Of a DNA stretch of 64,000 bases, positions 1 to 9,259 are shown piece after piece (the stretch's first letter is position 1; each line of letters starts with the position of its first letter). Below the pieces are notes generated by a model that saw nothing but the letters and a program-made list of their open reading frames with translations, was not told the origin of the DNA and did no database searches. The stretch lies in contig NZ_JAODUA010000003.1 in the NCBI RefSeq assembly GCF_025399895.1, positions 1 through 64,000 on the forward strand, in the 5' to 3' direction. Position numbers and translations under genes: made by a program. The stretch comes from Streptomyces sp. ASQP_92. GTDB lineage: Bacteria; Actinomycetota; Actinomycetes; Streptomycetales; Streptomycetaceae.

Positions 1-150
1 GTAGGAGAAGTTCCCGAAGCCCTTGTGCAGCGCGAGTTCGCGGACCGCGGCGTACGAACCCGCGAACCCGATCCCGGCGATCACCACGGCTCCCGCGACC
101 ACCACCCCGATCAGGATGCGGTGCGTCCGTGTCAGCTGAGTCGCGGCCAC
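1..150 (-). CDS. DUF2637 membrane protein, N-terminal fragment
   Basis: Only the first 50 codons are inside the window; the gene runs off the left edge. It starts at a GTG with a GGGGAGGGG ribosome site. The N-terminus has one hydrophobic segment (about residues 12-30) followed by a GFAGSYAAVRELA stretch, the typical opening of DUF2637 proteins. That family is multi-pass, common in Streptomyces and related to the Spd/TraA-type proteins of conjugative plasmids, but it is also found on chromosomes. The function is not known and nothing here shows a mobile context. Confidence 0.75.
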   Translation of the reverse strand, partial: MAATQLTRTHRILIGVVVAGAVVIAGIGFAGSYAAVRELALHKGFGNFSY

Positions 151-254
151 CCGCGTCCCCTCCCCTCGTCAAGCAACTGGCGGGCACAGCCTGGCACATA
201 CGTACGGAGTCCGGCCCACAGGGGAGGGCCGGACTCCGGACGGTGGTGCGAGGG

Positions 255-1016
255 CTACTTGTTGTTCGCGGTGGCCACGGCCGCCACGGCCTCCTTGGCG
301 GTGGCGGTCGCGCCGTCCTGGACGTCGCCCGCCGAGGGGGCGTCCGCGCCCTGGTAGCCGGTGCCGTTGTAGTCGACGGCGACCACGGTGTTGGCGGTGC
401 GCACCACGACGACGCCGTAGCGGAAGTCCGCGTCGGTCTTCTTCAGGTCGAAGGTGATGGCGGTCGCCTGGTCGCCGAGGCCGGAGACCGGTGAGGTCTT
501 CACGTTCTTGGCGTCGGCCGTCCCCTGAGCCCCCGAGACGGCCCGATCGAACTGCTTCTGGGCCAGCGCGTCACCGCTGCCGAGGCCCGGGGTGGAGTCG
601 TAGCGCTTGAAGTCGACGTCGAGCCAGCGGTAGTTCGAGCCGTCGACGCCCTTGTCGTCGAGGCCGTTCCAGGTGCAGCTCGCCTGGGACTGCGGGTCGG
701 AGGTCTTGCCGACCTCGCCCGCCTTCGTCTTCGCCTTGGGGACGTACTTGTCGATCGACTTCTCGCTGATCGACTGGCAGGCCTCGGGGAGCTTCTTGAA
801 CTTCGCGGGCGCGAGCGACGGCGAGGCCGAGGCCTGCTTGCCGCCGGAGGACGAGGCGGAGGGCGCGTCCTTCTTCTTGTCGCCGCCCGAGTCGGAGGAA
901 CAGCCCGCTGCGACGAGCATCACAGGGACGGCGGCACAGGCGAGGACACGGGCGAGCCGGATGCGCGGGGCCGGGGCGTGGGCCTTTTCGGGGGTGGCCG
1001 GGGCTGATCGGTGCAT
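255..1016 (-). CDS. DUF3558-type lipoprotein
   Basis: A 253-residue secreted lipoprotein. Positively charged residues precede a hydrophobic stretch that ends in a VAAGC lipobox near residue 39, so it should be lipidated and anchored outside the membrane. A Ser/Ala/Lys-rich linker follows, then a domain with LPEACQSIS near the start, a later Cys-Thr-Trp and a GLGDQA turn. This two-cysteine layout is usual for DUF3558-like lipoproteins of actinomycetes, which have no established role. It lies 35 bases after a related gene on the same strand, so the two are probably paralogues in one operon. A GAAGGA ribosome site supports the start. Confidence 0.82.
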   Translation of the reverse strand: MHRSAPATPEKAHAPAPRIRLARVLACAAVPVMLVAAGCSSDSGGDKKKDAPSASSSGGKQASASPSLAPAKFKKLPEACQSISEKSIDKYVPKAKTKAGEVGKTSDPQSQASCTWNGLDDKGVDGSNYRWLDVDFKRYDSTPGLGSGDALAQKQFDRAVSGAQGTADAKNVKTSPVSGLGDQATAITFDLKKTDADFRYGVVVVRTANTVVAVDYNGTGYQGADAPSAGDVQDGATATAKEAVAAVATANNK

Positions 1017-1051
1017 GATTCCTTCGCTCTTCGTTCTTCGCGCTGGGCGCG

Positions 1052-1903
1052 CTATTCGCTGAACTGCTCGACGAGCTTGCCGGCCAGGGCCTGGGCCTGC
1101 TCCTGCAGCTCCTTGCTGTCGGGGACCGCGGCGGATCCCGTGGCCTGGGCGGTGTACTCGATGGACACGATGACGTTGGACGTACGGAAGACCACTGTGA
1201 CGGTACGTTGTCCGGCCGCCGAACCGCCGTCGGTGCCGGTCGGGGACGAGCCGGACGAAGACGATACGTCGTCGAGGAACGCGGCGTCGCCGAGCCCGCT
1301 GAGCCGGCGCGGCTGGAGGCCGTCCTTGCCGGCGGTGTTCGAGGGGCTCGGCGTGGCCGGGGCGCCGGTGGGCGGGCCCGCCGGGACGGACGGGGTGGCG
1401 CCGGGGGGCGTGCCGGTCGGGCTCGGGGTCCTGGTCGCGGCCGGTGAGGGGGCGGAGCTCTGGGGAGCGGGCAGGTGCGCCGCGCTCTCCTTCTTCCCGT
1501 AGAGCTCCTTGGTCCGGTCGTCGTCGCTGACCGCAGGGTCGTAGGAGACGACCCGCTCGAAGTCGACCGTGAGTCTGCGCACCGCCTCGGACGCCTCGTC
1601 CTTCCAGCGGCAGCCGACCCTGCGGTCGGTGTCGTAGGTGAGGTCGGCGGCGCCGGCCAGCTCCTTCGCGGCGTCGGCGTCCGTCAGGGAGGCGGACCCC
1701 GGCAGCATGTCCGCCAGGAGGCCCTTGTTCACGGCCCGGCAGGGCTCGGGCAGGGTGCGGTACTTGCCGGGCGGCGCGGCGGCCGTCTTGGGCACGCCCG
1801 CCTTGGAGTCGGTGGTCGAGCCGTCGCTCCCGGAGGCCGCGGAACAGCCGGAGGCGAGCGCCACCAGGAGTGCGAGACCAGGCACGTACGCCTTTCGCTG
1901 CAC
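1052..1903 (-). CDS. DUF3558-type lipoprotein with Pro/Ser/Thr-rich insert
   Basis: A 283-residue lipoprotein with a short signal peptide and an ASGC lipobox near residue 20. It shares the paralogue's framework: LPEPCRAV after the linker, then a Cys-Arg-Trp, then a GLGDAAF turn and a C-terminal strand and helix. About 50 residues rich in Pro, Ser, Thr and Ala (roughly 145-195) are inserted in the middle and look unstructured. It is the first gene of a probable two-gene operon with the next lipoprotein and is divergent from rtcB. The ligand or partner is unknown. Confidence 0.8.
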   Translation of the reverse strand: MQRKAYVPGLALLVALASGCSAASGSDGSTTDSKAGVPKTAAAPPGKYRTLPEPCRAVNKGLLADMLPGSASLTDADAAKELAGAADLTYDTDRRVGCRWKDEASEAVRRLTVDFERVVSYDPAVSDDDRTKELYGKKESAAHLPAPQSSAPSPAATRTPSPTGTPPGATPSVPAGPPTGAPATPSPSNTAGKDGLQPRRLSGLGDAAFLDDVSSSSGSSPTGTDGGSAAGQRTVTVVFRTSNVIVSIEYTAQATGSAAVPDSKELQEQAQALAGKLVEQFSE

Positions 1904-2103
1904 GGTGTCCGGGCTCCTTTCAGCAGGGCGACTGGGGGAAAAGCGGTTGCCGCGCGGGGGCGGTGGCCGGACACAATGTGTATCGCACGCGCACCTGTGA
2001 ACGCCGGTCCACTGTCCTGGTTGTGGGTTTCGGATCCAGTTTTTGCCCTACGTGCGGTTTCCGGCTTTGGTGCCGATTTATGCTTTCGGGGGATCGAGGA
2101 ATC

Positions 2104-3297
2104 ATGTCGTACGTGGAAATGCCGGGCGCACGGGTGCCCATCAGGATGTGGACCGACCCGGGGTCGATCGACGAGGGCGCGATGCAGCAGCTGCGCAATG
2201 TCGCCACGCTGCCGTGGATCAAGGGCCTCGCCGTGATGCCGGACGTCCACTACGGCAAGGGGGCCACCGTCGGCTCGGTCATCGCCCTGCACGGCGCGGT
2301 GTGCCCGGCCGCGGTCGGCGTCGACATCGGCTGCGGGATGTCCGCGGTCAAGACCTCGCTGACCGCCAACGACCTCCCGGGCGACCTCTCCCGGCTCCGC
2401 TCGAAGATCGAACAGGCCATCCCGGTGGGCCGCGGCATGCACCGCGATCCGGTGGACCCCTCCCGGCTGCACGCCTTCCCCACCTCCGGGTGGGAGGGGT
2501 TCTGGGAGCGGTTCGGGGGCATCGCCGAATCGGTGAGGTTCCGCGAGGAGCGGGCCGCCAAGCAGATGGGGACGCTGGGTTCGGGCAACCACTTCGTGGA
2601 GTTCTGTCTCGACGAGGAGGGCTCGGTCTGGCTGATGCTGCACTCCGGTTCGCGCAACATCGGCAAGGAGCTCGCGGACTTCCACATCGGGCAGGCGCAG
2701 AAGCTCCCGCACAACCAGGGCCTGGTCGACCGCGACCTCGCCGTCTTCGTCGCGGACACCCCGCAGATGGCGGCCTACCGGGGCGATCTGTTCTGGGCGC
2801 AGGAGTACGCGAAGTACAACCGGGCCATCATGATGGCGCTCTTCCAGGACGTGGTCCGCAAGGAGTTCAAGAAGGCCAGGGTCACCTTCGAGCCGGTCAT
2901 CTCCTGCCACCACAACTACGTGGCGGAGGAGCGGTACGACGGCATGGACCTGCTGGTCACCCGCAAGGGCGCGATCCGCGCGGGCGCCGGGGAGTTCGGG
3001 ATCATCCCGGGCTCGATGGGCACGGGCTCCTACATCGTCAAGGGCCTCGGCAACGCGGCCTCCTTCAACTCGGCCTCGCACGGCGCGGGCCGCAGGATGA
3101 GCCGCAGTGCGGCGAAGCGGGCGTTCTCCACGCGGGACCTCGTCGAGCAGACGCGGGGCGTGGAGTGCCGCAAGGACGCGGGCGTGGTCGACGAGATCCC
3201 GGGCGCCTACAAGCCGATCGAGAAGGTCATGGACCAGCAGCGCGACCTGGTGGAGGTCGTCGCGAAGCTCAAGCAGGTGGTGTGCGTCAAGGGTTGA
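2104..3297 (+). CDS. rtcB: RNA-splicing ligase RtcB
   Basis: A GTP- and Mn-dependent ligase that joins RNA 2-prime,3-prime-cyclic-phosphate or 3-prime-phosphate ends to 5-prime-OH ends. The 397-residue protein carries GVDIGCGM with the metal-binding Cys at about residue 77, HSGSRNIGKE in the middle, and GSMGTGSYIVKG followed by SHGAGRRMSR. The His at about residue 326 in that last motif is the one guanylated in the family. Length and motif order fit RtcB. The ATG at 2104 is chosen because GAGGA lies four bases before it. An archease, which often assists RtcB, is not next to it. The gene is divergent from the lipoprotein pair and followed by a strong hairpin. Confidence 0.95.
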   Translation: MSYVEMPGARVPIRMWTDPGSIDEGAMQQLRNVATLPWIKGLAVMPDVHYGKGATVGSVIALHGAVCPAAVGVDIGCGMSAVKTSLTANDLPGDLSRLRSKIEQAIPVGRGMHRDPVDPSRLHAFPTSGWEGFWERFGGIAESVRFREERAAKQMGTLGSGNHFVEFCLDEEGSVWLMLHSGSRNIGKELADFHIGQAQKLPHNQGLVDRDLAVFVADTPQMAAYRGDLFWAQEYAKYNRAIMMALFQDVVRKEFKKARVTFEPVISCHHNYVAEERYDGMDLLVTRKGAIRAGAGEFGIIPGSMGTGSYIVKGLGNAASFNSASHGAGRRMSRSAAKRAFSTRDLVEQTRGVECRKDAGVVDEIPGAYKPIEKVMDQQRDLVEVVAKLKQVVCVKG

Positions 3298-3771
3298 GGG
3301 TCTCGCGGGGGAGCGCGGCCGGGCCGGGGGCGTGAGCCCCCGGCCGCCGCCTCTTCCCGGCCCGCATGCCGGGAAAGCGCCGGATGTGGCGCACGGCTGT
3401 GCCGTCGGCGGGCCAGAGGCCGCCGGGCACTGCCCGTATCACGAGGACGTACCGGGGAGGGGTCCGGCTTTGTCCGGGCGGCACTGGCAGAAGCCACCCG
3501 GTGTCCGCGGGACGCCCGGCAGGGCATCGTCTGCCCATGCCCTGCACTGCCGGTTCTGGCGTACGCGGACAACGTCCTCGTGACAGCGGACGTCAGGCGA
3601 TCGGGATCCGCCCTTCACAGGGCAGTTGATCGTCCTCATTCAGCATGCAGGAAGCGCCGTTAGTTTTCCGCTGAAGATTTATCCGCTGAAAAGCGGGATG
3701 GGAAAAGATTCGGCCCCCCGGGCAGGAAGGGGTGTCCGGATGGCTTGATGAGGGCGTTTGACGGCAGCGCG
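3298..3771. other. Non-coding gap between rtcB and the LuxR-type gene
   Basis: The genes on either side converge here. Apart from the rtcB terminator hairpins I see no supported gene: frames on both strands lack ribosome sites and recognisable protein sequence. A less GC-rich patch at about 3600-3720 contains a small CCGCT-GAAA-AGCGG hairpin that may end transcription from the regulator on the minus strand. Confidence 0.5.
3322..3345 (+). terminator. Hairpin after rtcB
   Basis: Ten-base perfect stem GGCCGGGGGC / GCCCCCGGCC with a GTGA loop, 24 bases after the rtcB stop. A second, shorter hairpin (TTCCCGGC / GCCGGGAA) follows at about 3355-3376. There is no T-tract, as is usual for Streptomyces terminators. 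Confidence 0.65.
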
Positions 3772-4848
3772 TCAGGCCGTGGCCCGGCCCGTTCGGGGTG
3801 GCCGGTCGTCGATGAGGCGCTCGTCCGACAGCGCCCACTGATAGGTGAGTTCCTGAAGCGTGGACGCCCCGAACAACTGCCTCAGGGTGTGCACCTCCTT
3901 GGACAGGCTGCGCAGCCCGATGCCCAGGCGCTGCGCGGTGAGCCGCTGCTCGATGCCCCGCGCCATGTCGCGCAGGATCTCGCGCTGGAGCAGCGTGGTG
4001 CGGGTGCCGCCGGGCCCGGCCGACTCCGGCGCGCCGCTCTGCGGGTCGCCGTTCCAGGGGTCGGCCCGGCGCCAGCACTCCTCGAAGACCTCGGCGATGA
4101 ACGCCACCACGGCCCGGTCCCGCACGTGCCAGGAGGCGTCGCCGGGCGCGGAGTTCACTACGTGATCGGAGATGAACGCCTGGCGCCGGTCGATGACGAC
4201 ACAGCGCTGGAACTGGGTGACCTGGGTACGGAACTGGGCGCCCCGGCCGGTCATGGCGCTCACATAGGCCCCGGTCACCGCGGAGTCGCGGCCGGCGTCG
4301 AGATACAGGGTGCGGATGTGGACACCCCGGGCGAGCGCCGCCCGGTCCCGCTCCTCGACCGCCTCGCGCTGGGCGGGGGTGCGCGGGCCGCAGGGCTGGG
4401 CGGTGAGCAGTTCGGCCCGGGCCCGGCCGACGGCCTGCTCGATGCGGGCGTTGACCAGTTCGGGCTCGCCGAGGAACTCCGAGCCGCGCCCCGAGCGCCA
4501 CTTGGCCCGTTCGAAGTGCAGGCTCAGCTCGTCGGTGACCTGGGGGATCCGGGCCGCGAGGGCGGCCCTGGCCGCCATCCGCCGCAGCTCGTCGTCCAGG
4601 CGGCGCCGGCCGGCCTCCTGGGGGTCGAGGGCGATCGGCAGATGGGGCAGGTGCGGGTCGGTGGTGACCAGGCCCCAGTCGGCGAGCTCGTCGAGGGCGT
4701 GGGCGTCGCGCACCGGGTCGATGTGCTCGTGGCGGGTGACCCGGCCGTAGACCTCGACGGCCCGGGCCGACAGCTCCTGGGCGTGCTCGGCGCCCCCGGA
4801 CGCGGCGGTGTCCTCGGCGCCGGCCCACCGGCCGTCCGGTTCGCCCAT
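3772..4848 (-). CDS. LuxR C-terminal type transcriptional regulator
   Basis: A 358-residue regulator of a type common in Streptomyces. The C-terminal 60 residues form a LuxR-like helix-turn-helix with the patterns LLQREILRDMARG, LGIGLRSLSKEVHTL and LFGASTLQEL. The N-terminal part has a winged-helix-like segment (LDELADWGLVTTDP), and the middle resembles the TrmB/PLD-like fold often fused to such domains, with a region reading VTQFQRCVVIDRRQAFISD. The effector is unknown. It is divergent from a MmyB-type regulator with a 589-base gap that contains 18-base repeats. A GGGGG stretch lies a few bases before the ATG. Confidence 0.78.
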   Translation of the reverse strand: MGEPDGRWAGAEDTAASGGAEHAQELSARAVEVYGRVTRHEHIDPVRDAHALDELADWGLVTTDPHLPHLPIALDPQEAGRRRLDDELRRMAARAALAARIPQVTDELSLHFERAKWRSGRGSEFLGEPELVNARIEQAVGRARAELLTAQPCGPRTPAQREAVEERDRAALARGVHIRTLYLDAGRDSAVTGAYVSAMTGRGAQFRTQVTQFQRCVVIDRRQAFISDHVVNSAPGDASWHVRDRAVVAFIAEVFEECWRRADPWNGDPQSGAPESAGPGGTRTTLLQREILRDMARGIEQRLTAQRLGIGLRSLSKEVHTLRQLFGASTLQELTYQWALSDERLIDDRPPRTGRATA

Positions 4849-5250
4849 GTCTGCCCCCGTTGTGCCGCTGCGTGTGTGCGCCCTGCGTACGTGCGCAGCG
4901 CGCTACCGCTTGATCCGTGCATACCCCATCGGTCACCGTACTGGTGGGGTCTCTCCTGGCGGGTGCCTCGGTGGCCACCCCGAAGGGGGCGGCTCCAGAG
5001 CTGTGCCCGGAGGGGCCGACCGTACCCGACCCGTCCACGAAAGGGCACACCTCGCCAATCGCCTCCCGGCCCGCGCTCCGGCCGTGATCTCCGGCGCTCT
5101 CCCGGCCACCGCACACAGTGACTGTTGTCTCAGCCCCGACGACCGCGTCCGGGGCCGCAGCGCTGTCGGTGAGCCGTGTCCCCACGGGCCCGCACCGGCC
5201 CCACGGCGAGCCGCGCTCACCCCGTGGAGAGCGGGGAATCGATTCGCTCG

Positions 5251-5322
5251 GACAATGGGACGTACGCGGACCATGGAACGTACGCCGACCATGGGATGCG
5301 CACCGGCCATCCGGTGCACGCC
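5251..5322. repeat. Four imperfect 18-base tandem repeats between divergent regulators
   Basis: Units start at 5251, 5269, 5287 and 5305. The first three follow the pattern GACCATGGGACGTACGCC with few changes; the fourth is more diverged. Units 1 and 2 contain the palindrome CGTACG. The array sits about 115 bases before the MmyB-type gene in a 589-base non-coding gap (4849-5437), where a regulator could bind. I see no convincing coding sequence in the rest of that gap. Confidence 0.7.
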
Positions 5323-5437
5323 GAGCGCCCGGCCCGGAGCCGATCGCAGAGTCGGGACCGAGAGTCGGGAGCGGCTGTTCCAACCGCGCGGCCGGCAACG
5401 AAATCGCCGGCCGCCCGTTACCGGGGGAGAACCACAG

Positions 5438-6265
5438 ATGGACAAGCCCGCTCTGCGCTCCCTGCTGCGCGAGCGCCGCGCGCTGATCAAGCCCGAGAGC
5501 CACGGGCTCAGCAGACCCACCCGGCAGGGACGGCGGGCGCCCGGCCTGTCGCAGGCCCAGATCGACCAGATCCTGCACCGCGCCCCCGACACCTACGGCC
5601 GCCTCGAGTCCGGGCGCTACCCCAACCCGCCCGCTGACCTGCTCCAGGACGTGGCCCGGCTGCTCGGCATGAACGAGCAGGAGTGGATCGCGCTGTGGCG
5701 TTACTGCCTGGGCCAGGATCCGCCGTTTCCCCTGAACTCGCAGTCCGGAGAGGAGATCCCCGGCGTGTGGCAAGAGGCCGTCGACGGCATCGGGCACATG
5801 GCGTACGTCAACGACCGCTCGTGGAACCTGCTGGCGTACAACGACCGCTGGTCCGAGATGTTCCCCGGCGGGCAGGTGCCGCAGAACACGATGCGGTGGA
5901 TGGCGCTCGACCCGGGCGCCCGCGAGACGCTGACCGACTGGGAGCACTCCTGGGCGCCGCTGGTGCTGCCCCAGCTGCGGGCGGCGCTGGCCGCCGACCC
6001 CACCGACGAGACGCTGGCGCAGATCGAGAAGGAGGTCCTGGCGGACCCGCTCGCCGCCGGGATCTACAACCGGGCCAGCGCCTACCTCCACCTCGACGGC
6101 GACGAGCGTCCGCTCAACCACGGGGCGCTGGGGCCCGGCTGGGTGACGATGTGCGCCGCCCAGCCGATGGCCGCGCCGGGCGCCCGCATGATCATCCTGG
6201 TCTTCCACGCGGGGGAGAAGCGCCGGCACACCAGGACGCCGATGCTGCGGGCCAAGGTGCAGTAG
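5438..6265 (+). CDS. XRE-family regulator with MmyB-like ligand-binding domain
   Basis: A 275-residue protein. Residues about 15-75 form a helix-turn-helix (RAPGLSQAQIDQIL followed by YGRLESGRY), and the rest is the MmyB-like sensor domain found in many actinomycete XRE regulators, with DRSWNLLAYNDRWSEMFPGG, the WMALDPGARETLTDWE block, and a C-terminal barrel-like region. Such domains are thought to bind fatty-acid-like ligands. These regulators often control a neighbouring oxidoreductase, and here an SDR gene converges on it. The ATG at 5438 is chosen for the GGGGGAGA site eight bases upstream and because the sequence before it is repeat-like and non-coding. Confidence 0.85.
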   Translation: MDKPALRSLLRERRALIKPESHGLSRPTRQGRRAPGLSQAQIDQILHRAPDTYGRLESGRYPNPPADLLQDVARLLGMNEQEWIALWRYCLGQDPPFPLNSQSGEEIPGVWQEAVDGIGHMAYVNDRSWNLLAYNDRWSEMFPGGQVPQNTMRWMALDPGARETLTDWEHSWAPLVLPQLRAALAADPTDETLAQIEKEVLADPLAAGIYNRASAYLHLDGDERPLNHGALGPGWVTMCAAQPMAAPGARMIILVFHAGEKRRHTRTPMLRAKVQ

Positions 6266-6275
6266 GCCCCGCGCG

Positions 6276-6306
6276 GGGCGGGGCCCGGTGGGTGCTCGCC
6301 CCGCCC
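6276..6306. terminator. Hairpin between convergent genes
   Basis: Nine-base stem GGGCGGGGC / GCCCCGCCC with a 13-base loop, lying between the stop of the MmyB-type gene and the stop of the SDR gene. It could serve both directions. Confidence 0.45.
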
Positions 6307-6313
6307 GGTTCGG

Positions 6314-7078
6314 CTACGGCTCGCGGTGGATCTTGGTGTTGGAGGCCTGGGCGCGGGGACGCACCACGAGCAGGTCGATGTTGACGTGGCTGGGGCGGGT
6401 GACCGCCCAGGTAACGGTGTCGGCGACGTCGTCGGCGGTCAGCGGCTCGGCCACGCCCGCGTACACCTTCGCCGCCTTCTCCGCGTCGCCGCGGAAGCGC
6501 GTCGTGGCGAACTCCTCCGTCTTGACCATGCCGGGCGCGATCTCGACGACCCGCACCGGACGGCCGACGATCTCGAGGCGCAGCGTCTCGGCGAGCACGC
6601 GCGCACCGTTCTTCGCGGCGACATAGCCGCCCCCGCCCTCGTAGGTGGAGTGGCCCGCCGTGGAGGAGAGGATCACGACCGTGCCGTCGCCCGAGGCCTC
6701 CAGGGCGGGCAGCAGGGCCTGGGTGACGTTCAGTGTGCCGATGACGTTCGTCTCGTACATCTGCCGCCAGTCCTCGGGGTCGCCGGTCGCCACCGGGTCC
6801 GCGCCGAGCGCGCCGCCCGCGTTGTTGACGAGCACCCCGATGGTGCGGAAGGCGGTCGCGAACTCGTCGACGGCGGCCCGGTCGGTGACGTCCAGCGGGT
6901 ACGCCGTCGCCTGGTGGCCCGCCTCGTTGATCTCGGCCGCCAGCGCCTCGATGCGGTCCTTGCGGCGCGCGGTCAGCACCACGCGGTAGCCGGCGGCGGC
7001 GAGCCCGCGGGCGGTGGCGGCACCGATCCCGCTGCTCGCTCCGGTGACGACGGCGATCGGGGTCCCGGCGGCAGTCAT
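6314..7078 (-). CDS. SDR-family NAD(P)-dependent oxidoreductase
   Basis: A classical short-chain dehydrogenase of 254 residues. The cofactor motif TGASSGIG is at residues 12-19, NNAGG is near 87, the catalytic Ser lies in VVILSSTAG, and the active-site Tyr and Lys are in GYVAAK near residue 150. The basic residues after the second strand (TARRKDRIE) favour NADPH. The closest named group is the serine 3-dehydrogenase/YdfG-like reductases, but the substrate cannot be read from sequence. It has a GAGGAG ribosome site and is probably monocistronic. Confidence 0.9.
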   Translation of the reverse strand: MTAAGTPIAVVTGASSGIGAATARGLAAAGYRVVLTARRKDRIEALAAEINEAGHQATAYPLDVTDRAAVDEFATAFRTIGVLVNNAGGALGADPVATGDPEDWRQMYETNVIGTLNVTQALLPALEASGDGTVVILSSTAGHSTYEGGGGYVAAKNGARVLAETLRLEIVGRPVRVVEIAPGMVKTEEFATTRFRGDAEKAAKVYAGVAEPLTADDVADTVTWAVTRPSHVNIDLLVVRPRAQASNTKIHREP

Positions 7079-7151
7079 GTCGTGCTCCTCGCGCGTGTGG
7101 TGAGTACGCCGCCAGGATAGGCGGGCCGCGGTGCGCCCGGCCGGGGCGCCC

Positions 7152-7206
7152 TCAGCGGCCGCGCGGGGCGTGCGGGGTGGGGGCCTTCAGCGGCCGCGCG
7201 GGGCGT
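7152..7206. repeat. 20-base direct repeat duplicating the 3-prime end of the YnfA-family gene
   Basis: TCAGCGGCCGCGCGGGGCGT occurs at 7152-7171 and again at 7187-7206, a 35-base period. The second copy holds the last codons and the stop of the YnfA-family gene on the minus strand; the first lies just downstream of it. It looks like a local slippage duplication. Confidence 0.85.
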
Positions 7207-7522
7207 ACATGATCACGGCCATCCCGGCCAGGCAGATCAGCGCGCCGGCGACGTCCCAGCGGTCCGGGCGGTAGCCGTCCGCGACCATCCCCCAGGCGAT
7301 CGACCCCGCCACGAAGACACCGCCGTACGCGGCGAGGATGCGGCCGAACTCGGCGTCGGGCTGGAGCGTGGCCACGAAGCCGTAGACGCCGAGCGCGAGG
7401 ACCCCGGCGCCGATCCACACCCAGCCGCGATGCTCCCTGACGCCCTGCCAGACGAGCCAGGCCCCGCCGATCTCGAACAGGGCGGCCAGGACGAAGAGGA
7501 GCGCGGAGCGGGCGACGAGCAT
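7187..7522 (-). CDS. YnfA-family (UPF0060) small membrane protein
   Basis: A 111-residue protein with four predicted transmembrane helices. Recognisable family blocks are [18 protein letters not shown], the [14 protein letters not shown] segment and the [24 protein letters not shown] tail. The family is related to small drug/metabolite transporters; no substrate is established. The ATG at 7522 gives the usual family length; the extra upstream codons are Pro/Arg-rich and unlike the family. Confidence 0.88.
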   Translation of the reverse strand: MLVARSALLFVLAALFEIGGAWLVWQGVREHRGWVWIGAGVLALGVYGFVATLQPDAEFGRILAAYGGVFVAGSIAWGMVADGYRPDRWDVAGALICLAGMAVIMYAPRGR

Positions 7523-7662
7523 GGGGCCAGGGTGGCACGGGCCCCGCCATGCCGGAGCGCGGCATGGCGGGGAGCGGCATGGCAGGGAGCGGAGTGCGGC
7601 TCGCTCTGGGGCTTCCTGCAAGGGAGTTGGGGCCGCTGTGGGGGAGGGGACCGGACCCGCCG

Positions 7663-9243
7663 TTACGCGCGTCCCGTCCAGCGGGCGAGCGCCGTACCCA
7701 ACCCGGCCGGGTCCGGGCGGTCGCCGGCCCAGGCCACATATCCGTCGGGCCGTACGAGCAGGCTGTCGACGCGCCCGCTGCGCCAGTGCGCGCCCACCAC
7801 GCCCCGCGGCGCCCCGACCCCGCTGTCCGGGGGCGTCACCAGGACGAACTCGCCCCGGCGCAACAGCTCGTAGAGGCGGCCCTGGGTGAGGTCGAGGTCG
7901 GGGGCGCGCTTTCCGGTGAGCGGGTGGGCTCCGCGTTCCGCCCGGTAGGAGATCCCGATGCCGCTGATCATGCCCATCGCCTTGTCGGCGGCGGGCCGCA
8001 GGGTGCCGAGGATCTGGACGGCCAGGGAACGCACCGCGCGCTGAAGGGGGTTGTGCGCCATGGCGAGCCGCACGAGCGCACCGCTGCTGCGCAGCACCGC
8101 GGCGCCGACCGGGTGGCGCTCGGCCTCGTAACTGTCGAGCAGGGCCTCGGGGTCGGCGGCGCGGCCCCGTACAACGGCGGCGAGCTTCCAGGAGAGGTTC
8201 GCCGCGTCCTGGAGGCCGGTGTTCATCCCCTGGCCGCCGGCGGGGGAGTGGACGTGTGCGGCGTCCCCGGCCAGGAAGACCCGGCCGACCCGGTAGGAGG
8301 GGGCCTGGCGCTCGTCGCTGTGGAAGCGGGAGATCCAGCGGGCGTCGTGCAGGCCGTAGTCGGTGCCGAAGGCCTCGCGGGCGATGGTGCGGAGTTCGTC
8401 CAGCTCGACGGGGGCGGTGTCGGGGACCTGGCGCTTGCGGCTCCAGCCCATGACGCGGTAGTAGCCGTCGCCGAACGGGGCCACGAGGGCGAACGAGTCG
8501 CCGGTGCCGTTCACGGTGAGCGTCGCCTCCGGCTCCTTGTCGAGCCGCACGTCCGCGAGGACGATCGAGCGGATCACGGCCCCGCCGGGGAACGGCAGCC
8601 CGAGGGCCTCGCGCACGCCGCTGCGGGCGCCGTCGGTGCCGACGAGGTAGCGGGCCCGGAGGGTGGTGGTCTCCTCGGCGCCGGTGCCGCTGCCCTCGCG
8701 CAGCTCGGCGGAGACCCCGTCCGGGTCCTGACGGAGCGTCAACAGCGCGCTGTCGTAACGGAAGTGGACGCCTTCGGACAGGGCGCGTCGCTCAAGGAGG
8801 CGCTCCACCTGGTACTGCGGGGTGATCAGCAGGAACGGGAAGCGGGAGCGCAGCCGGGTCAGGTCGAGGGCGACCCGGCCGAACATGTCCATGTGGTCGA
8901 CCGTCGTTCCGCCCTTGACCAACTCCTCCGCCAGGTCCCGGGCGTCCAGCATCTCCAGGGTGCGGGCGTGGACGGCGAAGGCGCGCGTCATGTTGCTGAT
9001 CCCGTGCGCCCGACGCTCGACGACCGTGACGCGCAGGCCCGCGGCGGCCAGATCGCCCGCCAGGAGCAGCCCGGTCGGCCCGGCACCGACGATCAGGACG
9101 TCGGTCGTCGAGGTGTCGCCGTGGGTGTTGGTGTTGGTGTTGGTGTTGCGGGTGTGGGCGTCGTCGTGGGCGCGGGCTTGTCCGGCCGGGCTCGCGGGGT
9201 CGGACGGGCCGGTGGAGCCGGACGCGGGGGTGCTGCCGTTCAT
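7663..9243 (-). CDS. FAD-dependent aromatic monooxygenase
   Basis: A 526-residue class A flavoprotein hydroxylase. The Rossmann motif GAGPTG is at residues 53-58, the DG motif reads GTDGARS, and the GD motif [17 protein letters not shown] binds the FAD ribityl chain. A thioredoxin-like C-terminal tail follows, as in polyketide and phenolic hydroxylases and Rox-type rifampicin monooxygenases. The first 45 residues are low in complexity, including four Asn-Thr pairs from a 6-base repeat. It is divergent from a TetR gene with an array of inverted-repeat sites between them, so it is very likely the main target of that repressor and induced by an aromatic compound. A GGAGG site precedes the ATG. 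Confidence 0.88.
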   Translation of the reverse strand: MNGSTPASGSTGPSDPASPAGQARAHDDAHTRNTNTNTNTHGDTSTTDVLIVGAGPTGLLLAGDLAAAGLRVTVVERRAHGISNMTRAFAVHARTLEMLDARDLAEELVKGGTTVDHMDMFGRVALDLTRLRSRFPFLLITPQYQVERLLERRALSEGVHFRYDSALLTLRQDPDGVSAELREGSGTGAEETTTLRARYLVGTDGARSGVREALGLPFPGGAVIRSIVLADVRLDKEPEATLTVNGTGDSFALVAPFGDGYYRVMGWSRKRQVPDTAPVELDELRTIAREAFGTDYGLHDARWISRFHSDERQAPSYRVGRVFLAGDAAHVHSPAGGQGMNTGLQDAANLSWKLAAVVRGRAADPEALLDSYEAERHPVGAAVLRSSGALVRLAMAHNPLQRAVRSLAVQILGTLRPAADKAMGMISGIGISYRAERGAHPLTGKRAPDLDLTQGRLYELLRRGEFVLVTPPDSGVGAPRGVVGAHWRSGRVDSLLVRPDGYVAWAGDRPDPAGLGTALARWTGRA

Positions 9244-9259
9244 GGCTGCCTCCTGAGGG

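Noticed and set aside
1-150. Integrated conjugative element suggested by the DUF2637 gene
   Set aside because: DUF2637 proteins are also chromosomal, and no integrase, replication or transfer gene or att site is seen in the window.
1729-3081. Long open frame opposite rtcB on the minus strand
   Set aside because: It mirrors rtcB codons, is rich in Arg, Gly and Val without domain signatures, and rtcB is certain.
3366-3629. Small open frames in the gap after rtcB
   Set aside because: No ribosome site, no recognisable protein pattern, and frames are open on both strands as expected for high GC.
4808-5437. Upstream extension of the MmyB-type regulator through the repeat array
   Set aside because: The 18-base repeats would encode low-complexity peptide, and a good ribosome site precedes the ATG at 5438.
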